Source: an uncultured Bacteroidia bacterium
GTDB lineage: Bacteria; Bacteroidota; Bacteroidia; Bacteroidales; UBA932
Assembly: GCA_902796455.1 (NCBI GenBank)
Contig: CADBPH010000363.1
Span: 1 to 6,173 of the forward strand
DNA: 6,173 nt
Reading direction: 5' to 3'
Shown here: one piece after another, positions 1-6,173 of the stretch
Position numbering within the stretch: the first letter of the stretch is position 1
Layout: each line of letters starts with the position of its first letter
Notes under the pieces: model-generated
The model's database searches: none
What the model saw: only the letters and a program-made list of their open reading frames with translations
Told to the model about the DNA's origin: nothing
Translations under genes and position numbers: made by a program

Positions 1-1541
1 CCACTGGATGACATGGACACAAACGGAATGGTCGACCCACCGATCAGACTCCATTCAGCTTTCGCCACGTCATATTTCTCTACGCGCATTTTCCAAGTAT
101 TGTTTTCTTCTGCATCATCCGCCGTCAGGATGAAAAGATTCCCATCCGGATCGGTATCCATGTCAAACACCCGGATCGTCGCATAGGTATTCGTTGCTCC
201 TTCTTGGATAAAGGCATCCCGGACCAGGGTAAATGCCTTGTTCTCATACTTGACAACGGAAATGGCACGCGGCGCAGTCCGGCCGAGGATCATGAACCAG
301 CCCGTCTTACCGGATTTCGTCCCCGTTACAATGTAACCGGAAGTCGTCCCGAAAACGCCATATTCGGACTTCCAGGCCGACCCGTCATAGGTCGTGAACG
401 GAATCGAATACCGGGCAAAGTTACCCGTACGGGAACCATAATACTGGAGCATCGCAATATCATTGTCATCAATCACAGCAAACGACTGGTAATCGCATGC
501 GCCGCCGAATGTGGCCGCCAAACCTTCTTCATCCACATATTTCCAAGTACTTCCGTCCAGTTTCATAACCGAAGAAGCCTTCGGGCTCAGAGAATTGCTG
601 GCAAAAGCCAGATAAGGAGTCCCCGACGGAGAGAAGTCCATCCTCAGGAAATTATTGACACCATTGCTGAAATCCGCGCCGCCGACAGCCGTCCATGCCG
701 ATCCGTCATACTTGAGGCAATTGGCCTTGTAACGGCGGTCCGGTGCATTTTTCATGGAGCCGACCGTATACGCGACATACGGCTGCCCGTCTACCGGATT
801 CACCTGCAAGACAATACAGGCCGCCGTGTCAGAAACAGCCTTCGCCGCCGCATTGAAGGTCAGCGCCTTATTGCTGATTACCACACTGTAGATCGCGTTC
901 AGTTTCCCGTCCGCATTCGTCAGCGTGATGTCCACCGGATCCGACCAGTCCCAAGCCGTTGTCTGGCTGACCAGGGCCTCGGTCCCCACCTTCGCTACAT
1001 CGCCCTGATTCGTCGTGAAACGGGCAATCAGGCCACTCTTGTCGACCGTGGAGGGCATCGACAGGGAAACCGTTCCGCCGGAAATCGTTCCGACATAATC
1101 CTCATACAGTTTCCCGGCATTGTCTTCCACATAGAAACCGAATGTTGCCATCGCCGGAGCAGCGACCGGATCGGAATTGACCGTCACCGTATAAGAAGCA
1201 CTGGCAGAGGCATCTTCATTCATCAGCGAATAGACCACGGCTCCCGTGAAATTATTGGCCGTCACCCCGCTCACCTGGGCTTTTCCGCCCGACTGCACGA
1301 TATCCGACGCATTCTTCGTGGTGAACCGCGCGATCAAATTACTTTTATCAACCAATCCGGGGAGATTGACGGAAATCGCCGACCCATTGATCGTAGCCGG
1401 ATAATCCGTTTCCAGCGAGGGGTTCTCCGCGGCATAAAAACCGAAAGCAGTCAGTCCCGGCTCGGGTGTTTTCTTCTCCGAGCATGAGACGAAGGCAAGC
1501 ATCGCAAGGCCTGCCAGACAAATGCGAACAATTCTTTTCAT
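1..1541 (-). CDS. Lipoprotein with two DUF5018-like repeats and a beta-propeller-like C-terminal region (partial, C-terminus beyond window)
   Basis: The frame is open from an ATG at 1541 to the left edge without a stop, giving 513 residues with the C-terminus missing. Residues 1-20 form a lipoprotein signal peptide: a basic start (MKRIVR), a hydrophobic core, then the lipobox FVSC with Cys20 as the lipidated residue. Two tandem repeats follow at about 32-122 and 133-223. Both open with FGFY, carry VDKS-x-LIARFTT (64-75 and 166-177) and end in a YTVTVN/YSVVIS-like strand, resembling the DUF5018 Ig-like domains of Bacteroidetes lipoproteins. From about 228 the protein has units of about 50 residues: YDGSAW at 278, LDGSTW at 328, YDGSAW at 385, and weaker YENKAF at 432 and YDVAKAEW at 490. 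Each is preceded by a hydrophobic strand such as PYVAYT or PYLAFA, as in a beta-propeller. No catalytic motif is recognised. An in-frame ATG at 1547 is an alternative start. It is divergent from the susC-like gene, so a binding or accessory role in that locus is inferred, not shown. Confidence 0.88.
   Translation of the reverse strand, partial: MKRIVRICLAGLAMLAFVSCSEKKTPEPGLTAFGFYAAENPSLETDYPATINGSAISVNLPGLVDKSNLIARFTTKNASDIVQSGGKAQVSGVTANNFTGAVVYSLMNEDASASASYTVTVNSDPVAAPAMATFGFYVEDNAGKLYEDYVGTISGGTVSLSMPSTVDKSGLIARFTTNQGDVAKVGTEALVSQTTAWDWSDPVDITLTNADGKLNAIYSVVISNKALTFNAAAKAVSDTAACIVLQVNPVDGQPYVAYTVGSMKNAPDRRYKANCLKYDGSAWTAVGGADFSNGVNNFLRMDFSPSGTPYLAFASNSLSPKASSVMKLDGSTWKYVDEEGLAATFGGACDYQSFAVIDDNDIAMLQYYGSRTGNFARYSIPFTTYDGSAWKSEYGVFGTTSGYIVTGTKSGKTGWFMILGRTAPRAISVVKYENKAFTLVRDAFIQEGATNTYATIRVFDMDTDPDGNLFILTADDAEENNTWKMRVEKYDVAKAEWSLIGGSTIPFVSMSSS
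873..1448 (-). repeat. Tandem intragenic domain duplication (two DUF5018-like units)
   Basis: Two units of about 91 residues each lie at 1448-1176 and 1145-873 within the minus-strand lipoprotein gene, joined by a linker of about 10 residues rich in Pro and Ala. They align along their length through FGFY at the start, DY-x2-TI, VDKS-x-LIARFTT in the middle and a Tyr-Ser/Thr-Val strand at the end. The codons for the shared VDKS-x-LIARFTT block differ at many third positions, so the duplication looks old and is not a recent DNA repeat. Confidence 0.75.
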
Positions 1542-1616
1542 ATCCATTGAAATTAATGTACAATCCTGTTTCCCACAGCACAAGGCCCTTCCCACAACCG
1601 TGCAAGTTATGTTATT

Positions 1617-1650
1617 TTTGCTTCTTTTCAAAAAATAATACTTATTTTTG
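1617..1650 (+). promoter_or_regulatory. Candidate Bacteroidetes-type promoter of the susC-like gene
   Basis: TATTTTTG at 1643-1650 matches the Bacteroidetes -7 consensus TAnnTTTG exactly. TTTG at 1617-1620 can serve as the -33 element, with 22 bases between the two boxes, slightly longer than usual. Transcription would then begin near 1656-1658, leaving a leader of about 30 bases before the ATG at 1689. An identical TATTTTTG at 1613-1620 is a second possible -7 box but has no TTG-type -33 element at a suitable distance upstream. The assignment rests on the consensus match only. Confidence 0.45.
1631..1649. repeat. AT-rich inverted repeat overlapping the susC promoter
   Basis: AAAAATAA at 1631-1638 and TTATTTTT at 1642-1649 are perfect 8-base inverted arms around a 3-base centre (TAC). 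The right arm overlaps the candidate -7 box of the susC-like gene. The left arm, read on the minus strand, gives TATTTTTTG, one base longer than TAnnTTTG, and so could contribute to the divergent promoter. It could be an operator-like dyad, but AT-rich DNA forms such dyads by chance fairly easily. Confidence 0.35.
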
Positions 1651-1688
1651 TTTTTCGACGGTTTTGAACTAACCTTATTGTTTTGCAA

Positions 1689-4600
1689 ATGAAACAAATC
1701 CAATTCTTACAATTTGTAACCATTTCGCTGATTTCCTTTTTGTTTTCCACCGCCGTCTCAGCTCAGGAGCAAAAAGTCAAAGGGGTCGTCCGTGACGAAA
1801 CCGGAGCCCCCCTTCCCGGGACGACCGTCATGATCAAGGGAACGACCACCGGAGTCAGCACGCAGATGGACGGCTCCTACGCCATCAAGGCGCCGGACCC
1901 GGGAAAAGAATACGTCCTCGGCTTCTACTTCATGGGGATGGTAACCCAGGAAATCCGGGTTTCCACACAGCGCGAAATCAATGTCGTCATGAAGGAGGAC
2001 AATAAAATCCAGGAATCGGTCATCATCGGGGCATACGGCACGAAGCAAACCCGTGAAGACCTGGTAGGCAGCGCTTTCCAGGTCAACAGCGAAGCCTTGA
2101 AAGACAAGCCCAAGACCCGGATAGACAATTTGCTGGAAGGCTTGGTCCCCGGACTGACCCTTGAAGCCGCCAATCAGGGAGACGCCGTCACGACCCGCGA
2201 CCGGTTCAATGTCCGCGTCCGCGGCGACGGGTCCCTGTCCGCCTCGCGCGAGCCCCTCTGGGTCATCGACGGCGTACCGATGTACACGGGCAGTTCTACC
2301 CTGACCATGCCCGGCATGTACTATACTATATCCCCGCTGACATTCATGGATCCCAATGACATTGAATCCATTACCGTTCTTAAGGATGCGGACCAGACCA
2401 CCATCTACGGGGCCAGCGGCTCGAACGGCGTCATTCTCGTGACCACCAAGAGCGGACGCTTCAAGGAACCGCTGAAAATCAGCGTCAATGTCAATTACGG
2501 CGTCTCCGTTCCGGATTACAGCACCCGTTTCAAGATGATGAATGCCAGCCAGTACCTGGAAGTTGCGAAGGAAGCCTGGGTCAATTCCGGATCCTCCCTG
2601 AAAGATTTCCCTTACCAGGACAACGACTACAACTCCTACTCCACGACAGATACGGACTGGGCGAAAGAGTACCTGGGCATCGGCTCGGATTTGTATACAT
2701 CCCTGACCCTGAGCCATGGCTCCGAAAAGTCGCGGACGTATCTTTCCGCCTCTTACTACAAGAATGAGAATATTGTCAAGAGCGATACCCAGCAGCGGTT
2801 GTATGTCCGTCTGAATGAGACATTTGTCCCTTGGAAGAATGCAGAGGTCGGTATTTCGCTCGGCGCGACCTACAACAACAACGACCTGTTCCCGCTGAGC
2901 AAGGACTACCTCGAAGCCCTTCCGATCACGTCGCCCTACCTGGAAGACGGCATCACTTACCGGCTGTACAACAAAATCTGGAGCGAAGATCAGCAGGATT
3001 TCATCATGCGGAAATTCTTCGATAACAGCATCCCCGAACGGGACTTGTCCGACTTCACCAGCAAATCTGTCAAGACCATGTTCAACGGCACCTTCAAATG
3101 GAAGCCGGTCAAAGGGCTGGAATTCAATGCCAACTACGGCTATAATTACCTGACGAATTTCGAGGATTACTATTACTCCCGCGAAACCCTGAGCGGGATG
3201 GGAGATGAAGGAGTCAAACTCGGGTCCTCCCGCAAAGGCGCGTCCTCGTATCCGGAATGGACCACCAATGAGACCCTCCGCTATACGAATGACTTCGGGA
3301 AACACCACCTCATGGCATACGTCGGCACGGAATTCAAGAGCAGCGGATACAAAGTCCTGTCCGCATCGGGGCGTGGCTTCATGAATGACCATATCCGGGA
3401 ACTGGAATATGCGGACAAGACGACGATAACGGCTTCGTCCAACATCAAGACCACCCGGGGCGAATCGTTCTTCGGCCGTGCGGAATATTCCTATGACAAA
3501 CGGTATTACATCTCAGCCAACCTGCGCAGGGACGGCCATTCTGCCTTCGGAATCTATTCCCGCTGGTCCAATTTCTGGTCCGTCGGAACTTCCTGGAATG
3601 TCCACCGGGAGAAATTCTTCCATGTCGACTGGATCGACATGCTGAAGTTCAAGGCTTCTTTCGGCACCTCGGGCAACTCCAACGTGGATACGTCCAGTTC
3701 CAAGGGTTCCTACAATTATAGCGCCTCGTATTCTTACGCGGGCATTCCCGGCGGAACCCTCGGGGCGGTCGCCAATCCCGGATTGGGCTGGGAAACGATG
3801 TATACGACCAACCTCGGAGCGAATATCAGCATCGGCAAGTTCCTCGACATCGAAATCGAAGCGTACAACAAGATGACCAAGGACCTGATCAGTTCCATTT
3901 ACGTTTCCCGCGTCATCTCCGAATCCAAGGTCCCCACCAATGTCGGACGCCTGCGGAACCGCGGTATCGAAATGAACCTCAGCTCCACGAATATCAAGCG
4001 CCCCGGTTTTACCTGGACGACGACCTTCAACATCTCCCACAACGAAAACCGGATCATCGAACTTTACGAAGGCGTGCCGACCAGTTTCGGGACGACAATC
4101 TGGATGGAGAACCGTGACCGGAACACCTTTGCCCTCGTCAAGTGGGCCGGAGTCGATCCCACGGACGGGTCTCCCCTGTGGTATGACCTGAACGGAAACC
4201 TGACCCACACCTACAATTACGGGGACCGGCGTTTCGAAAAGTCGTCGACGCCGATCTGCTACGGCGGTATGGTCAACTCCTTCAAAATGGGCCGCTTCTC
4301 CGCTTCCTTCCAGATCAACTACAACATCGGGGGATGGGATCTGGCGACCTTTGCCATGAACTTTTTCGACGACGGATACGACATCATCGGCAAGAACCAG
4401 GCTGTTGAAATCTACTACGACCGCTGGACGACGCCCGGGCAGGGAGCTCTCTACCCCAAAGTGCAGCAGACCTCCAACAACAGTTCGACGATGTCTTCCA
4501 CCCGCTACCTGTACCGGAAGACCTATCTCAACCTGTCGAACGTTTCCCTGGGATACGATGTCCCCGACAAGATCAGCCATTTCCTGGGCCTGCGCAGTGC

Positions 4601-4736
4601 CAATCTTTCCCTGGTAGGCAACAACATGTACCTGTTCACGCCGGACCAGAGCCGGAAATTCAACTCGTACAAGACCGTCCGGAACGGTTATCCTGTTTCC
4701 CGGATCATCTCCCTGAACCTGACCGCCAACTTCTAG
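1689..4736 (+). CDS. SusC/RagA-family TonB-linked outer membrane transporter
   Basis: This 1015-residue protein has the usual SusC size. Residues 1-25 are a signal peptide ending VSA, with cleavage expected before Gln26. Residues about 29-103 are a carboxypeptidase-regulatory-like beta-sandwich (KGVVRDETGAPLPGTTV, then DGSYAI). A TonB-box-like stretch ESVIIGAYG follows at 109-117, then the plug at about 117-255 with the family signatures VRVRGDGS, PLWVIDGVP, NDIESITVLKDA and SNGVILVTTKSG. The rest is a 22-strand-type barrel rich in aromatic residues, ending in a terminal Phe (LNLTANF). There is no N-terminal STN domain, so direct signalling to an ECF sigma/anti-sigma pair is not expected. By family knowledge it imports a ligand handed over by its SusD partner, using TonB-ExbBD energy. 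I chose the ATG at 1689 over an in-frame TTG at 1683 because it gives a cleaner signal peptide start (MKQIQF). The substrate is unknown. The susD-like gene begins 10 bases downstream. Confidence 0.96.
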   Translation: MKQIQFLQFVTISLISFLFSTAVSAQEQKVKGVVRDETGAPLPGTTVMIKGTTTGVSTQMDGSYAIKAPDPGKEYVLGFYFMGMVTQEIRVSTQREINVVMKEDNKIQESVIIGAYGTKQTREDLVGSAFQVNSEALKDKPKTRIDNLLEGLVPGLTLEAANQGDAVTTRDRFNVRVRGDGSLSASREPLWVIDGVPMYTGSSTLTMPGMYYTISPLTFMDPNDIESITVLKDADQTTIYGASGSNGVILVTTKSGRFKEPLKISVNVNYGVSVPDYSTRFKMMNASQYLEVAKEAWVNSGSSLKDFPYQDNDYNSYSTTDTDWAKEYLGIGSDLYTSLTLSHGSEKSRTYLSASYYKNENIVKSDTQQRLYVRLNETFVPWKNAEVGISLGATYNNNDLFPLSKDYLEALPITSPYLEDGITYRLYNKIWSEDQQDFIMRKFFDNSIPERDLSDFTSKSVKTMFNGTFKWKPVKGLEFNANYGYNYLTNFEDYYYSRETLSGMGDEGVKLGSSRKGASSYPEWTTNETLRYTNDFGKHHLMAYVGTEFKSSGYKVLSASGRGFMNDHIRELEYADKTTITASSNIKTTRGESFFGRAEYSYDKRYYISANLRRDGHSAFGIYSRWSNFWSVGTSWNVHREKFFHVDWIDMLKFKASFGTSGNSNVDTSSSKGSYNYSASYSYAGIPGGTLGAVANPGLGWETMYTTNLGANISIGKFLDIEIEAYNKMTKDLISSIYVSRVISESKVPTNVGRLRNRGIEMNLSSTNIKRPGFTWTTTFNISHNENRIIELYEGVPTSFGTTIWMENRDRNTFALVKWAGVDPTDGSPLWYDLNGNLTHTYNYGDRRFEKSSTPICYGGMVNSFKMGRFSASFQINYNIGGWDLATFAMNFFDDGYDIIGKNQAVEIYYDRWTTPGQGALYPKVQQTSNNSSTMSSTRYLYRKTYLNLSNVSLGYDVPDKISHFLGLRSANLSLVGNNMYLFTPDQSRKFNSYKTVRNGYPVSRIISLNLTANF

Positions 4737-4746
4737 ACTGCACGAA

Positions 4747-6173
4747 ATGAAAAAGATATTGATTCTGGCCATCGCGGCCATCAGCCTGACTTCCTGCAAC
4801 TTTCTCGAGGTAGAAAAAATCGGGAAGAGTGATATCGAGACCTATTTCAGTGAGGTCAATGCGCTTGAGCCCGCCGTCAACGGACTGTACCATTTGATGT
4901 ACTCTTTCTATGACCGGTATTTCATCACATACGGGGAAATCGCCGGAGACCTGGTGAACCTGAGCGCCAGCAATACAGACTGGGACCGGCTGTTCAATTA
5001 TGAAACCGAGTGCATCACCTCCGACGAAGTAAGTGCTGCCGGGTATATCTGGAAAAGCGGTTACGAGATTATCAGCAACACGAATTACCTGATTTACTAC
5101 GCCCCGAAACTGAAAGACAGCTATCCGGGCTACGATGCCCTGATCGACAACATGACGGCGCAGGGCTACTTTGTCCGGGGCCTGATTACCCTGAACCTGT
5201 GCCTCGTTTACGCACAGACGTATACTTGGACTCCGGATGCCTCCCATCTCGGAGTTGCCCTGCTCACGCGGATTCCGTCCATGAACGACGAAGTCAAGCG
5301 AAGCACCGTCAAACAAGTATACGACCAGGTCATCCAGGATATCGAGACGGCCCAGCGCCTGTTCGAAGGATCCTCTTACCAGACAAAGACACCCTATTTT
5401 GCCGGGGTCGATGCCTGCAAAGCACTTCTGGCGCGCATTTACCTGTACATGCATGATTACGCCAAGGCGAAAGCGTACGCCGAGGCCGTCATGGAAAAGT
5501 ATCCCCTGACGCCGCATGACAAGTATGTCAACATGTTCTGCCAGGCGACGGGCTACGCCTCGGAAGAAGCCATTCTGCGCCTGAACGGATATGACAAATC
5601 CGGCAGCCTGCAAACTTTCTACAAATACGACAATGCGCAGGGATTCCCCTCCGGCAAGCTGCTGGAAATGTTCGATTCGGACGATATCCGCGAAGCCCTC
5701 CAGCACTATACGGTCGATGTGGATGGGAAAACGACCCACTTCTCCAACATCAACATGAAATTCTATTGCACGGAACAAATTGCCGACAAGGATAAGCATT
5801 ATGACCCGTTCGTGCTGCGCAGTTCCGAAATGTACCTGATCCATGCGGAAGCCTGCTGCCAGGAAGGCGCCCTTCCGGAGGCCGAAAAAGACTTGAAAGC
5901 CCTGATTGCCAGGGCATACGGGAAAACGCCCGCAGAAATCACCCTGACCTATTCCGGGAAAGAAGGGCTGGATGCCCTGATCATGCGGGAAAGGATGAAG
6001 GAATTGTGCTTCGAAGGGCATCGGTTTTTCGATATCGCCCGGCGCCACGAGAGCGTTTCCCGCGATTCCGGCAGCAATGCCCGGGCCAAGACCCTGTCCT
6101 ACCCGGACTACCGGTTCGCCCTGCCGATCCCGCGCGTAGAAATGGATGCCAATCCCGCCATGGAACAAAATGA
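4747..6173 (+). CDS. SusD/RagB-family nutrient-binding outer membrane lipoprotein (partial, last residues beyond window)
   Basis: The frame runs from ATG 4747 to the right edge with 475 full codons and no stop. The lipoprotein signal ends in LTSC with Cys17 as the lipidated residue, followed by NFLEVE, as is usual in SusD proteins. The N-terminal SusD-like part (about 20-210) contains the TPR-type helices QGYFVRGLITLNL (139-151) and VKQVYDQVIQDIETA (188-202), followed by ACKALLARIYLYMHDYAKA (223-241). The C-terminal RagB/SusD domain (about 270 onward) has SSEMYLIHAEAC (359-370), RERMKELCFEGHRFFDIARR (413-432) and FALPIPRVEMDANP (457-470). SusD proteins normally end shortly after a QNPGY-like motif; here the window stops at MEQN, so very little is missing. 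It lies 10 bases after the susC-like gene on the same strand, surely in one operon, and should act as the surface lid that captures ligand for that transporter. The ligand cannot be told from sequence. Confidence 0.95.
   Translation, partial: MKKILILAIAAISLTSCNFLEVEKIGKSDIETYFSEVNALEPAVNGLYHLMYSFYDRYFITYGEIAGDLVNLSASNTDWDRLFNYETECITSDEVSAAGYIWKSGYEIISNTNYLIYYAPKLKDSYPGYDALIDNMTAQGYFVRGLITLNLCLVYAQTYTWTPDASHLGVALLTRIPSMNDEVKRSTVKQVYDQVIQDIETAQRLFEGSSYQTKTPYFAGVDACKALLARIYLYMHDYAKAKAYAEAVMEKYPLTPHDKYVNMFCQATGYASEEAILRLNGYDKSGSLQTFYKYDNAQGFPSGKLLEMFDSDDIREALQHYTVDVDGKTTHFSNINMKFYCTEQIADKDKHYDPFVLRSSEMYLIHAEACCQEGALPEAEKDLKALIARAYGKTPAEITLTYSGKEGLDALIMRERMKELCFEGHRFFDIARRHESVSRDSGSNARAKTLSYPDYRFALPIPRVEMDANPAMEQN

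Larger units (their letters stand above)
1542..1688. promoter_or_regulatory. Divergent intergenic region between the lipoprotein gene and the susC-like gene
   Basis: These 147 bases separate the two divergent start codons and must hold the start signals of both genes. The part from about 1610 to 1688 is clearly richer in A and T than the flanking coding DNA. It holds three copies of a TTATTTTT(T)G motif: plus strand 1612-1620, minus strand 1638-1629, and plus strand 1642-1650. No Shine-Dalgarno sequence precedes either start, which is usual in Bacteroidetes. No convincing small ORF, tRNA or terminator is seen. Confidence 0.7.

Noticed and set aside
204..1487. A 427-codon plus-strand open frame opposite the lipoprotein gene.
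   Set aside because: Its translation is rich in Arg, His and Ile, with no signal peptide or recognisable domain, while the minus strand encodes a coherent lipoprotein with signal peptide and repeats. It is an antisense shadow of that gene.
1348..1605. An 85-codon minus-strand frame starting upstream of the lipoprotein gene, a possible leader peptide.
   Set aside because: It overlaps the lipoprotein coding sequence out of frame for most of its length, and its product has no recognisable feature.
1466..1672. A 68-codon plus-strand frame spanning the divergent intergenic region.
   Set aside because: Half of it is antisense to the lipoprotein signal peptide region and the rest is AT-rich promoter DNA giving a Phe/Cys/Ser-rich product; no family resemblance or start signal.
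1758..3392. A 544-codon minus-strand open frame inside the susC-like gene.
   Set aside because: The plus strand encodes clear SusC domains throughout this stretch. Long antisense frames arise easily from the GC-rich third positions used here, and the product resembles no known family.
3621..3641. A perfect 8-base inverted repeat (CATGTCGA / TCGACATG, 5-base loop) inside the susC-like gene.
   Set aside because: It encodes an ordinary barrel segment (HVDWIDM), and roughly one such short dyad is expected by chance in about 6 kb. No sign of a regulatory or terminator role.
4737..4746. The gap between susC and susD, checked for a terminator or separate promoter.
   Set aside because: Only 10 bases lie between the stop and the next start, with no hairpin, T-run or TAnnTTTG box, so the two genes are read as one operon.
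3513..4799. A 428-codon minus-strand open frame across the end of the susC-like gene and the start of the susD-like gene.
   Set aside because: It covers the SusC barrel end and the SusD signal peptide, both firmly coding on the plus strand; there is no signal peptide or domain in the antisense product.
4705..6168. A 487-codon minus-strand open frame opposite the susD-like gene.
   Set aside because: The plus strand has SusD hallmarks along its whole length, so this is an antisense shadow.

Overview
The window looks like a piece of a Bacteroidales (Bacteroidota) chromosome, and specifically the core of a Sus-type nutrient uptake locus. It carries a SusC-like TonB-dependent transporter followed by a SusD-like lipoprotein, lipoprotein signal peptides, start codons without Shine-Dalgarno sequences, and a TAnnTTTG promoter box of the Bacteroidetes type. 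The coding DNA is fairly GC-rich with many C- or G-ending codons. This would fit a higher-GC gut lineage such as Alistipes, Prevotella or a relative, but the genus cannot be settled from this sequence.

Layout. Positions 1-1541 hold a minus-strand lipoprotein gene that runs off the left edge. Its product has a lipoprotein signal peptide, two tandem DUF5018-like beta-sandwich repeats, and a repeated region of roughly 50-residue units that looks like a beta-propeller. Positions 1542-1688 are an AT-rich divergent intergenic region with three copies of a TTATTTTT-type motif and the likely susC promoter. Positions 1689-4736 hold a complete susC-like gene (1015 aa). Positions 4747-6173 hold a susD-like gene that runs off the right edge, probably only a few codons before its stop.

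How the parts work together. By family knowledge, the SusC-like barrel and the SusD-like lid form a 'pedal-bin' importer in the outer membrane: SusD binds a glycan, oligosaccharide or peptide at the cell surface and closes over SusC, and TonB energy drives import. The divergent lipoprotein is plausibly a surface or periplasmic accessory (binding) protein of the same locus; that is inferred from its architecture and position. The substrate cannot be deduced: no glycoside hydrolase, sulfatase, peptidase or regulator (HTCS, SusR, ECF sigma/anti-sigma) lies in the window.

I did not find a clearly undescribed system. The items most worth a second look are the divergent lipoprotein with its DUF5018-pair plus propeller-like architecture, and the repeated and inverted motif in the shared promoter region.
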